Notes under the pieces: model-generated | Database searches by the model: none | The model's input: the letters and a program-made list of their open reading frames with translations, nothing else | Told to the model about the DNA's origin: nothing | Program-made: the position numbers and the translations under genes | Assembly: GCA_900557175.1 (NCBI GenBank) | Contig: USSL01000010.1 | Coordinates: 1 to 18,598 of the forward strand | From: an uncultured Eubacteriales bacterium | Lineage (GTDB): Bacteria; Bacillota; Clostridia; Lachnospirales; Lachnospiraceae | Length of the DNA stretch: 18,598 bases | Direction of reading: 5' to 3' | Shown: piece after piece, positions 6,840 to 14,519 of the stretch | Numbering within the stretch: position 1 is the first letter of the stretch | Layout: every line of letters starts with the position of its first letter

Positions 6840-7895
6840 ATGTCAGGAAAAACTCAAATGAAAAGTAAAAAGAGTTTCGGTGAATGGATACGGAGCCGGA
6901 AGGGCCAGAAGACACTTGTACTCATCGCTTTTATGACGCTTCCGTTAGTGCTGCTGATGGTATTTACATATATTCCGTTTTTGGAAATGTTTAAATTCAG
7001 TTTTTATGACAGAACATATTTGAAAGTTAAAGATTTTGTAGGACTTGAAAATTATATTGAAGTATTTACGAGAGATGACTTATTTGCAACATTAAAGCTG
7101 TCATTATTCTATATTGCCGGCGGCTTTGTGCAGTTAGCGCTCGCCTTGTTCTTCGCGACAATTCTATGCTTTAAAACAAAAGGCAGCGCACTTTTTAAAG
7201 GATTCTTATTTTTCCCTTATTTAATTAATGGTATTGCCATCGGCTTTATTTTTAAGTTTTTCTTCACAAGAGGCTTTGTGTTTGATACAGTGCTCGGATG
7301 GCTTGGATTTAATTTGGAAAACCTGCCGTACTGGCTTAAAGATATGAGTATTAACAACTTCTCGCTGGCGGGGACATCCATATGGCGGTATCTCGGACAG
7401 AATATGGTGCTGTTTCTCGGTGCGATGATGGCTGTAGATCAGACATTATATGAGGCGGCGGCAATCGACGGCGCTAATGCATGGCATAAATTCAGATATA
7501 TTATGCTTCCGAGCATTAAATCGGTGGTTGTTTTAAATATTATTTTATCAATTTCAGGTTCCTTAAGTGCCTTCGAACCGCCTTACGTTATTACAAACGG
7601 TTCTTTCGGAACAGCGACTTATTTTGTAAAGATGAATCAGCTGGCGCATACGAACCAAAAAGTCGGACTTGCTTCGGCGATGGCGATTATTTTGTTTATT
7701 CTTATATTTATTGCGACAATGCTGCAGAAGATTATTATGAACAGATTGTTCCCGACCGATGATGACGGCAGCCGTTCGGCAAAGAAAATGAATAAGCGCG
7801 CCGCAAAGCAGGCGAAGGCAGCCGCAAAAAATACAGCTGTATTAACAGCTTCAGGAAATGCGCATGATACAGTGAAAGGAGGTGCCGCAGGATGA
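6840..7895 (+). CDS. ABC transporter permease, MalF/UgpA-like (subunit 1)
   Basis: This 351-residue inner-membrane permease forms half of the sugar channel. About six hydrophobic segments are visible (near 26-44, 86-110, 121-142, 184-200, 229-246, 276-298). The EAA loop that contacts the ATPase is at 205-224 (EAAAIDGANAWHKFRYIMLP) and is well kept. The frame extends 11 codons upstream into the intercistronic hairpin, but GGAGG at 6829-6833 fits the ATG at 6840. After the last membrane segment comes an unusual tail of about 46 residues (306-351) rich in Lys and Ala (AAKQAKAAAKN), which ordinary sugar permeases of this type lack. The stop overlaps the start of the next permease gene (ATGA), so the two are translationally coupled. 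Confidence 0.93.
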   Translation: MSGKTQMKSKKSFGEWIRSRKGQKTLVLIAFMTLPLVLLMVFTYIPFLEMFKFSFYDRTYLKVKDFVGLENYIEVFTRDDLFATLKLSLFYIAGGFVQLALALFFATILCFKTKGSALFKGFLFFPYLINGIAIGFIFKFFFTRGFVFDTVLGWLGFNLENLPYWLKDMSINNFSLAGTSIWRYLGQNMVLFLGAMMAVDQTLYEAAAIDGANAWHKFRYIMLPSIKSVVVLNIILSISGSLSAFEPPYVITNGSFGTATYFVKMNQLAHTNQKVGLASAMAIILFILIFIATMLQKIIMNRLFPTDDDGSRSAKKMNKRAAKQAKAAAKNTAVLTASGNAHDTVKGGAAG

Positions 7896-8761
7896 ATCAG
7901 AGTGCAACAGGTATGACCGCAGGCATGTGGATAAGAAAAATTATTTGGAATATTTTTAAATATTTTATGCTGATCACGGCATCCTTTATCGCGGTGCTTC
8001 CGATTGTCAGCTGTGTCATTACAGCGTTTAAGACGCCGGAGGAATATGCGAATACAAACGTTATGACGCTTCCGGGCTCATGGACATATTTTGACAACTT
8101 TATTGAAGCGTGGAATAAGGCAAATATGGGCACAGCTTTCAGAAACTCGATTATTGTGCTTGTGTGCGTGCTTTTAGGTTCTGTGATGATTGGCTCTATG
8201 CTCGCTTATGTGCTGAACCGTTTTAAATTCCACGGCAACGCATTAATTAGAAATCTTTTCCTTTTTGCAAGCCTGCTTCCGGGTATTGCAATGCAGGTTT
8301 CTGTGTATGCGATTATGAACAGTCTCGGCTTTATTAATCATTTATACGGCTACATTATCGTTATGATGGGTACGGATATTATTTCTGTCACGATTTTCAT
8401 TCAGTTTTTTGAAAATATTTCACCGTCACTGGATGAGTCGGCGATTATGGATGGCTGTACATACTTCGGTGTGTTTTTCAAGATTTTATTCCCGCTTCTT
8501 AAACCGGCAATTATTACGGTTATGATTTTAAAAGGTGTGGGTACATACAACGAATACTACATGGCGAACCTTTATCTGCAGGATAAGGCAAATCTCGGTG
8601 TCGTATCGACGGCTCTGTATACATTCCAGGGGCCTTTGGGAAGTCAGTATAACTACATTTGTGCAGGTGTTATTATTACACTGCTTCCTGCGCTGATTAT
8701 ATTTATCTGCTGTCAGAAGCAGATTTACGGCGGCCTTGCGGCTGGCGCTGTCAAGGGCTGA
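7892..8761 (+). CDS. ABC transporter permease, MalG/UgpE-like (subunit 2)
   Basis: This 289-residue second permease pairs with the preceding one. Six hydrophobic segments are visible, starting at about 22-44, then near 85-107, 119-143, 150-172, 201-214 and 257-274. The EAA loop at 181-205 (DESAIMDGCTYFGVFFKIL, then FPLLKP) has Ser in place of the first Ala, a common variant, and keeps the central Asp-Gly. The start codon overlaps the previous stop by 4 nt, with AGGAGGTG at 7877-7884 inside the upstream gene. No ATP-binding subunit follows; like many Gram-positive sugar importers of this class, it presumably borrows a shared MsmK-type ATPase encoded elsewhere. A T-poor hairpin comes 16 nt after the stop. 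Substrate is inferred from the neighbours. Confidence 0.93.
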   Translation: MNQSATGMTAGMWIRKIIWNIFKYFMLITASFIAVLPIVSCVITAFKTPEEYANTNVMTLPGSWTYFDNFIEAWNKANMGTAFRNSIIVLVCVLLGSVMIGSMLAYVLNRFKFHGNALIRNLFLFASLLPGIAMQVSVYAIMNSLGFINHLYGYIIVMMGTDIISVTIFIQFFENISPSLDESAIMDGCTYFGVFFKILFPLLKPAIITVMILKGVGTYNEYYMANLYLQDKANLGVVSTALYTFQGPLGSQYNYICAGVIITLLPALIIFICCQKQIYGGLAAGAVKG

Positions 8762-8777
8762 TACGGCGGCAGTCAAT

Positions 8778-8811
8778 AAGTGCTTCTGTTTGAAAAAATG
8801 GAAGCACTTTT
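8778..8811 (+). terminator. Weak terminator or attenuator between transport and enzyme genes
   Basis: AAGTGCTTC (8778-8786) and GAAGCACTT (8801-8809) form a perfect 9-bp stem with a 14-nt loop, ending in only four T (8808-8811) before AAAATC. The short T-run suggests partial termination, which would set transporter expression above that of the enzyme genes downstream. No clear new promoter is visible in the 45 nt that follow. Confidence 0.6.
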
Positions 8812-8855
8812 AAAATCAAAGAGAAATAATCAAAAGTTCAGGGAGGCACAGACAG

Positions 8856-9929
8856 ATGCTTTGTAATGAAAATGAGTTGTTTATAAAGCCGTCGGATGAC
8901 AGGCTTATGTATATGGGACGTATTGATACGACGGATGCGGATGCGCCGGTGCTTGTGTACCCGTATACAATGGTTAAGACGTATTTTACGGGAACGTCGG
9001 CAAAAATCTGTCTCAAAAATCACAGAGGCTGTTGGGATAATTATCTTGGCGTCTTTGTGGATGGTGTGCAAAAGAAGCTTTTACTGCCTCACGATGACAG
9101 AAGTGTGATGCTGACACTGGCAGAAAAGCTTGATGAGGGACGCCATGAGCTGATTGTATTTAAGCGTATGGATTCCTGCCATACAATCACACTTTTAGGT
9201 TTTTATTTTGACAAAGGCGCGCAGCTTGAAAAGCCTGAGCCGCTGCCTGAGCGAAAAATTGAAGTATACGGTGATTCGGTTTCTGCCGGAGAAGTTTCGG
9301 AGGCGGTTGATTATGTTGGGAAACCCGATCCCAAGCATCAGGGCGAGTATTCCAACAGCTGGTATGCTTACACGGCAATGACAGCGAGAAAATTAAATGC
9401 CCGGCTTCATGATATTGCGCAGGGCGGTATTGCCCTTTTAGATGATACGGGATGGTTTCATGCGCCGGATTATATCGGCATTGAAAGTACGTGGGATAAG
9501 ATTGAATACAATCCGGAAACAGGGGAGAGCGCGGTGCCGTGGGATTTTAAAAAATATACGCCCCACGTTGTGATTGTGGCGATTGGTCAGAATGATAACC
9601 ACCCGGATGATTATATGGCAGAAGACTATGATTGCGAAAAAGCAAAAATATGGCGTGCACATTATGAGCAGTTTGTGAGAAATATCCGCGGTAAATATCC
9701 AAAGGCGCTGATTATTCTTGCAACAACGATTCTTATGCACGATGAAAATTGGGATAAGTCTATTGATGAAGTGTGCAGAAAAACTGATGACGAAAAAATT
9801 GTACATTTCTTATATTCAAATAATGGTGCGGGAACGCCGGGACATATCAGAATACCGGAAGCTGAACAGATGGCTGATGAGCTGTCAGCTTTTATTGAAA
9901 GCTTCGGCGATGATGTGTGGGCGTCTTAA
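8856..9929 (+). CDS. CE2-type acetylesterase (SGNH hydrolase with N-terminal beta-sandwich)
   Basis: This 357-residue protein has the layout of carbohydrate esterase family 2: an N-terminal jelly-roll-like domain (about 1-125) followed by a GDSL/SGNH hydrolase domain. Visible blocks are VYGDS (nucleophile S141), AQGG (188-191), IGQND (N246 in the oxyanion hole) and GTPGH (catalytic H330). No Asp stands three residues before the His; Ser-His dyads are known in CE2. There is no signal peptide, so it acts in the cytoplasm on imported oligosaccharides. In the Roseburia intestinalis mannan locus the CE2 enzyme removes 3-, 4- and 6-O-acetyl groups from mannosyl residues; the same role is inferred here from context. 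The start follows GGAGG at 8842-8846. It is the first enzyme gene after the transporter and is separated from it by a T-poor hairpin. Confidence 0.87.
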   Translation: MLCNENELFIKPSDDRLMYMGRIDTTDADAPVLVYPYTMVKTYFTGTSAKICLKNHRGCWDNYLGVFVDGVQKKLLLPHDDRSVMLTLAEKLDEGRHELIVFKRMDSCHTITLLGFYFDKGAQLEKPEPLPERKIEVYGDSVSAGEVSEAVDYVGKPDPKHQGEYSNSWYAYTAMTARKLNARLHDIAQGGIALLDDTGWFHAPDYIGIESTWDKIEYNPETGESAVPWDFKKYTPHVVIVAIGQNDNHPDDYMAEDYDCEKAKIWRAHYEQFVRNIRGKYPKALIILATTILMHDENWDKSIDEVCRKTDDEKIVHFLYSNNGAGTPGHIRIPEAEQMADELSAFIESFGDDVWAS

Positions 9930-9969
9930 ACGGTAAAAATACCGGAATGAAAATATGGAGGATTTTAAA

Positions 9970-10992
9970 ATGAGTGAATTTAAGTTATTAAGCCCTGAAG
10001 TTAAAAATGTGCCTTGGCAGGAAAAACCGGAAGGTCTTACAGGGGCGCCAATTTGGAGATACAGTGAAAATCCGATTATCGGACGCAATCCGGTGGAGGG
10101 CGTTGCAAGAATTTTTAATAGTGCGGTAATGCCTTACGGCGATGAATTTATCGGTGTGTTCCGCGGTGAGCAGACAAACGGTATTCCTTATATTTACCTT
10201 GGCAGAAGTAAGGATGCGATTCACTGGGAATTTGACAAAGAAAAAATTCAGTTTGTTGATGAGAATGATGAGCCGTTTATGCCGGTTTACGCATATGATC
10301 CTCGTCTTGTGAAGGTTGAAGATACATATTATGTGATTTGGTGTCAGGATTTCTACGGCGCATCCATCGGTGTAGCAAAAACAACAGATTTTAAAAAGTT
10401 TGTCCGTATTGAAAATCCGTTTATTCCATTTAACAGAAACGCTGTATTATTCCCAAGAAAAATTAACGGCAATTTCGTAATGCTTTCAAGACCGTCGGAC
10501 AGCGGACATACACCGTTTGGCGATATCTTTCTTTCAGAAAGTCCGGATATGACTTACTGGGGCAAACATCGTCATGTAATGGGCAAAGGCAGTGAATGGT
10601 GGGAAAGCCTTAAAATCGGCGGCGGCGCAGCACCGATTGAGACAAGCGAAGGCTGGCTTTTAATTTATCATGGTGTGTCCGGTACATGTAACGGCTATGT
10701 ATACAGCCTTGGCGGCGCAATCTTAGATATTGACAATCCGTCAATTGTGAAATACCGCTGTGAGACATATCTTTTGACACCGGAAGAATGGTATGAGGAG
10801 AGAGGCTTTGTGCCGAATGTTGTTTTCCCTTGCGCGACAATTCATGACAGTAAAACAAATAAGATGGCGATTTACTACGGCGCTGCAGACAGCTATGTAG
10901 GTCTTGCATTCTGCTATGCAGACGAGCTTGTCGAATATATTAAGGCACATTCCGTTGTGACAGAGGCTGATACAGAAATCGGCAGAAGATAA
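9970..10992 (+). CDS. GH130_2 beta-1,4-mannooligosaccharide phosphorylase
   Basis: This 340-residue GH130 enzyme would phosphorolyse beta-1,4-mannooligosaccharides from the non-reducing end, releasing mannose 1-phosphate. Family landmarks are NPIIGRNPVEGVARIFNSAV (34-53), VFRGE (63-67), YAYDPRL (108-114, with D110 as the proposed proton donor), RNAVLFPRK, GGGAAPIETSEGWLLIYHG and IYYGAAD. These fit subfamily 2, which is shorter than subfamily 1 and lacks its long N-terminal extension. The frame opens five codons earlier, but the GGAGG lies inside that extension (9957-9961), so the ATG at 9970 is preferred. It is followed closely by the epimerase and then by the GH130_1 gene, the complete mannobiose route. 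The subfamily call rests on similarity and context; exact chain-length preference cannot be read. Confidence 0.88.
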   Translation: MSEFKLLSPEVKNVPWQEKPEGLTGAPIWRYSENPIIGRNPVEGVARIFNSAVMPYGDEFIGVFRGEQTNGIPYIYLGRSKDAIHWEFDKEKIQFVDENDEPFMPVYAYDPRLVKVEDTYYVIWCQDFYGASIGVAKTTDFKKFVRIENPFIPFNRNAVLFPRKINGNFVMLSRPSDSGHTPFGDIFLSESPDMTYWGKHRHVMGKGSEWWESLKIGGGAAPIETSEGWLLIYHGVSGTCNGYVYSLGGAILDIDNPSIVKYRCETYLLTPEEWYEERGFVPNVVFPCATIHDSKTNKMAIYYGAADSYVGLAFCYADELVEYIKAHSVVTEADTEIGRR

Positions 10993-11006
10993 AAGGAGCG
11001 TTTTTG

Positions 11007-12182
11007 ATGGATACAAAGCAGTTAAAATCAGAAGTTAAAAATCATCTTGAGATGAAGCTTCTTCCGTTTTGGAAGAAGCTTCGCGATAAAGAAAACGGCG
11101 GCTTTTACGGCTATGTGGATTTTGACTTAAATATAGATAAAACAGCTGTCAAAGGCTGTATCCTCCACAGCCGTATTTTATGGTTTTTTGCAAATGCAGC
11201 GATGACTTTGGGCGATAAGACGCTTCTTGAATATGCGGACCATGCTTATGAATTTATAAAAAAATGCTGTATTGATGAAACCTATGGCGGTATTTACTGG
11301 GCGGTGACTTATGACGGAAAAATTGCCGATGACATCAAGCATACATACAATCAGGCGTTTGCTATCTATGCGCTTTCTTCTTATTATGACGCATCAGGCA
11401 ATAAAGAAGCTTTAGAACTTGCATGGAAGCTTTACGAACTCATTGAGACACGCTGCAAAGACAGTGAAGGTTATCTTGAAGCCTTTGACAGAAACTTTGA
11501 GCCGGTCAGTAATGAGAAGCTTTCTGAAAACGGCGTGATGGCAGAAAAGACAATGAATACACTGCTTCATGTTTTCGAGGCATATACAGAGCTTTACAGA
11601 GTGACAAAGGATGAAAAGGTCGGCGAAAATCTCCGCTGGATTTTAGAGATTTTTGCGGATAAGGTTTATAATCCAAAACGCCATCGTCAGGAAGTATTTT
11701 TTGACGCTCACTGGAATACGCTTATTGATTTACATTCCTACGGTCACGATATTGAGACGGCATGGCTTATTGACAGAGGCTGCGAGGTGCTTGGCGATCA
11801 GGCGCTTTCAGAAAAAATGCAGGCTATTACAAAAGATCTGACAGCCGAAGTTTATAAAACAGCGTTTAAAGATAATTCATTGCTGAACGAGTGCGAAAAA
11901 GGCGTCGATGATGTATCGAGAAGATGGTGGGTTCAGGCAGAAACGGTTGTCGGCTTTTTAAATGGCTATGAAAAAGCACCGGAACATAAGGAATATCTTG
12001 AGGCGGTCTTCGGCCAGTGGGATTATATTAAAACAAACTTAGTTGACAAGAGAGAGGGCTCCGAGTGGTTCTGGGATTTGGACGAGAACGGCGTGCCAGC
12101 GACGAAAAAGCCGATTGTCGAGCCTTGGAAGTGTCCTTACCACAACGGAAGAATGTGCTTTGAAGTTATCAGGAGGTTATAA
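11007..12182 (+). CDS. Mannobiose/cellobiose 2-epimerase (AGE superfamily)
   Basis: This 391-residue (alpha/alpha)6-barrel epimerase interconverts glucose and mannose at the reducing end of beta-1,4-disaccharides; here it would turn Man-Man into Man-Glc for GH130_1. Landmarks shared with cellobiose 2-epimerases are HSRILWFFANA (54-64, with the conserved Arg), KHTYNQAFAIYALS (111-124), KTMNTLLHVFEAY with H188, HDIETAWL with H247 and E250, RRWWVQAE with E312, and WKCPYHNGRMCFE with H379. The three histidines and the Glu are those expected in the active site. A TTG lies directly before the ATG; the ATG at 11007 has an AAAGGAG 8 nt upstream and is chosen. The stop is 14 nt after the GH130_2 stop plus ribosome binding site, and the gene ends 3 nt before GH130_1, whose ribosome binding site lies inside this coding sequence. 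Confidence 0.9.
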   Translation: MDTKQLKSEVKNHLEMKLLPFWKKLRDKENGGFYGYVDFDLNIDKTAVKGCILHSRILWFFANAAMTLGDKTLLEYADHAYEFIKKCCIDETYGGIYWAVTYDGKIADDIKHTYNQAFAIYALSSYYDASGNKEALELAWKLYELIETRCKDSEGYLEAFDRNFEPVSNEKLSENGVMAEKTMNTLLHVFEAYTELYRVTKDEKVGENLRWILEIFADKVYNPKRHRQEVFFDAHWNTLIDLHSYGHDIETAWLIDRGCEVLGDQALSEKMQAITKDLTAEVYKTAFKDNSLLNECEKGVDDVSRRWWVQAETVVGFLNGYEKAPEHKEYLEAVFGQWDYIKTNLVDKREGSEWFWDLDENGVPATKKPIVEPWKCPYHNGRMCFEVIRRL

Positions 12183-12185
12183 TTC

Positions 12186-13361
12186 ATGTTACATCCACAA
12201 TATTATGTTGAAAAAGAAAAGCTTGAAAAGCTCATTGCAAGAAAAAACAGAAAAAGTGATTTTTATAACGGCGTCTTTGACAGATACGAAGATCCGGTGC
12301 TTACAAGAAATCATGCGCCGGTTGAATGGAAATATGACTTAAATCCTGAGACAAATCCGTATTTTATGGAAAGACTCGGCATTAATGCAGTCATGAACTC
12401 AGGCGCTATTGAGCTTGACGGAAAGTTTTATCTCGTTGCCCGTGTTGAGGGCGCAGACAGAAAATCATTTTTCGCAGTGGCGGAAAGTGAGACAGGTATT
12501 GACGGCTTCAGATTTTGGGATGAGCCGGTGCTTTTGCCGGATACTTGCCCGGAGGAAACAAATGTTTATGATATGCGTCTGACAAAACATGAGGACGGCT
12601 GGATTTACGGTGTATTCTGTTCTGAGAGCAAGGATACGACAGTGAATGATTTATCGGCGGCTGTCGCGGCAGCAGGTATTGTCCGCACAAAGGATTTAAA
12701 AACATGGGAGCGCCTTGATAATTTAAAGACACTTAGAAGCCCGCAGCAGAGAAATGTTGTACTTCATCCTGAATTTATTAATGGAAAGTATGCCTTCTAC
12801 ACACGTCCGATGGACGATTTCATCGAGACAGGAAGCGGCGGCGGCATCGGCTTCGGTCTGTGTGATGATATTGAGCACGCAGTCATTGATGAAGAAATTA
12901 TGACAAGCAGACGCAAATACCATACAATTACAGAGGCTAAAAACGGCGCGGGCGCAGTGCCGATTAAGACGGACAGAGGCTGGATTCACATTGCCCACGG
13001 CGTGAGAAATACAGCGGCAGGACTTCGCTATGTTATCTATGCTTTTGCGACAGATTTAGAGCATCCGGAAAAAGTTATTGCAGAGCCGTCAGGGCTTTTA
13101 ATCGGACCTTTGGATAAAGAGCGTGTCGGTGATGTATCCAACGTTGTATTTACAAACGGTGCGATTGCCAGAGAAAACGGCGATGTGTTTATTTACTACG
13201 CATCTTCGGATACGAGAATGCACGTGGCGACAACAACAATCGGCAAGCTGACAGATTATGTGTTTAATACACCGTCAGATCCTTTGCGTTCTGTAGACTG
13301 TGTAAAACAAAGAATTGATTTGATTCAGAAAAACAAAGAATTTTTAAAGAAACAGATGTAA
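12186..13361 (+). CDS. GH130_1 4-O-beta-D-mannosyl-D-glucose phosphorylase
   Basis: This 391-residue GH130 subfamily 1 enzyme splits Man-beta-1,4-Glc with phosphate into mannose 1-phosphate and glucose. It closely follows the known mannosylglucose phosphorylases in sequence: [20 protein letters not shown] (45-64), [16 protein letters not shown] (86-101), [17 protein letters not shown] (D129 as proton donor), [39 protein letters not shown] and [15 protein letters not shown]. Length is typical of the subfamily. The ATG follows AGGAGG at 12171-12176, inside the end of the epimerase gene, so the two are probably coupled in translation. With the epimerase it forms the classical pair that completes mannobiose breakdown. 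The specificity call is strong because the conserved blocks are long and specific to this subfamily. Confidence 0.94.
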   Translation: MLHPQYYVEKEKLEKLIARKNRKSDFYNGVFDRYEDPVLTRNHAPVEWKYDLNPETNPYFMERLGINAVMNSGAIELDGKFYLVARVEGADRKSFFAVAESETGIDGFRFWDEPVLLPDTCPEETNVYDMRLTKHEDGWIYGVFCSESKDTTVNDLSAAVAAAGIVRTKDLKTWERLDNLKTLRSPQQRNVVLHPEFINGKYAFYTRPMDDFIETGSGGGIGFGLCDDIEHAVIDEEIMTSRRKYHTITEAKNGAGAVPIKTDRGWIHIAHGVRNTAAGLRYVIYAFATDLEHPEKVIAEPSGLLIGPLDKERVGDVSNVVFTNGAIARENGDVFIYYASSDTRMHVATTTIGKLTDYVFNTPSDPLRSVDCVKQRIDLIQKNKEFLKKQM

Positions 13362-13379
13362 GCAAAGGAGGCATAAAAT

Positions 13380-14489
13380 ATGACAGCACAAAAATGGCTT
13401 GAACAGGGCATGGCCGTCCGCGGCAGCTGGGCGCGGTTAAAATCGTGTATGCGCCGGGCAGCCTTGGGCGAGACGCTGACGATAGGCTTTCTTGGCGGCT
13501 CGATTACCCAGGGAAGTCTTGCGTCGGAAGACAAGCTGTGTTATGCCTACAGAGTGTTTTCGTGGTGGAAGGAAACTTTCCCGAAAACTCAGTTTGAATA
13601 CGTCAATGGCGGTATCGGGGGTACTTCCTCCCATTATGGCGCCGCAAGGGCAGATAAGGATGTTCTTGCTTTTGAGCCGGACGTTGTCGTTGTTGATTTC
13701 AGTGTCAATGACGAGGCCGACAGCTTTTTTATGGAGACTTTTGAGGGAGTTATAAGAAAGCTGCTATGTGCAAAATCCCGGCCGGCAGTGATGATTATGA
13801 ATAATGTTTTTTATGATGACGGTCATAACGCGGAAGATTTTCACAACAGCATTGGCGCTTATTACGGCGTGCCGTGTATCAGTATGAAAAAAGCAGTTTA
13901 TCCGATGATAACCTCGGGACTTTATAAGGCGCCGGAGCTGACGCCGGATAATCTTCACCCAAATGATTTGGGACATGAATATGTAGCCGGCGCTGTCCGA
14001 AGCTTTTTAGACAGGGTGTATGCGGATATAGACAATGATGAGGATGAGCCGGCGTTAAAGGCGCCAATTACCCAAAATGCCTACGAAAACAGCCGTCTTT
14101 ATCAAAAAAATGATGCTGTGTATACACTTGACGGCTTTGCGGCGGACGGGAATGAGAAATCGGGGATGCTTGATTTATATAAAAATGGCTTTACGGCATC
14201 TAAAATGAATGATAAAATAACCTTTGAAATAGAGTGCAGCTGTCTGGCAGTACAGTACAGAAAGTCAGTCCTCCATCCGGTACCAAAAGCGACCGCAGTT
14301 ATTGACGGCGACAGAGAGCATCCTGTCGAGCTTGACGGAAACTTCGATGAGGACTGGGGCGACTGCTTGTATTTACAGACACTGATGCATCACGGTGCGT
14401 ATAAGAAGCATACGCTTGAAATTACGATTACCGGGACACACGAAGATGATGCGAGAGAATTTTATCTTGTTTCAGTCATTGCGTCTTAA
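13380..14489 (+). CDS. CE17-type acetyl-mannan esterase (SGNH domain plus C-terminal carbohydrate-binding-like domain)
   Basis: This 369-residue SGNH hydrolase matches the layout of CE17, the family founded on a Roseburia intestinalis esterase that removes 2-O-acetyl groups from manno-oligosaccharides. The catalytic domain (about 1-215) shows FLGGSITQG with nucleophile S41, NGGIGGTSS (76-84), FSVND (107-111, oxyanion Asn) and TPDNLHPND with D190 and H193, a full Ser-Asp-His triad. After an acidic linker (DIDNDEDEPALK, about 217-228) comes a beta-rich domain (about 230-369) of the CBM35 type, judged by position and not by a clear motif. No signal peptide is present, so it acts in the cytoplasm. 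GGAGG at 13367-13371 sets the ATG, 18 nt after GH130_1. It complements the CE2 enzyme encoded upstream; the domain order is reversed relative to CE2. Confidence 0.87.
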   Translation: MTAQKWLEQGMAVRGSWARLKSCMRRAALGETLTIGFLGGSITQGSLASEDKLCYAYRVFSWWKETFPKTQFEYVNGGIGGTSSHYGAARADKDVLAFEPDVVVVDFSVNDEADSFFMETFEGVIRKLLCAKSRPAVMIMNNVFYDDGHNAEDFHNSIGAYYGVPCISMKKAVYPMITSGLYKAPELTPDNLHPNDLGHEYVAGAVRSFLDRVYADIDNDEDEPALKAPITQNAYENSRLYQKNDAVYTLDGFAADGNEKSGMLDLYKNGFTASKMNDKITFEIECSCLAVQYRKSVLHPVPKATAVIDGDREHPVELDGNFDEDWGDCLYLQTLMHHGAYKKHTLEITITGTHEDDAREFYLVSVIAS

Positions 14490-14519
14490 AGCTGCAGGCG
14501 ACATATGGAGGTAATAATC

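Noticed and set aside
9438..9806. Long antisense open frame within the CE2 gene, and similar ones within other genes.
   Set aside because: They overlap strongly supported enzymes, lack ribosome binding sites and show no recognisable protein features.
9931..9944. Small hairpin CGGTA-AAAA-TACCG between the CE2 and GH130_2 genes.
   Set aside because: A 5-bp stem without a T-run is common by chance and does not support a terminator or regulatory call.
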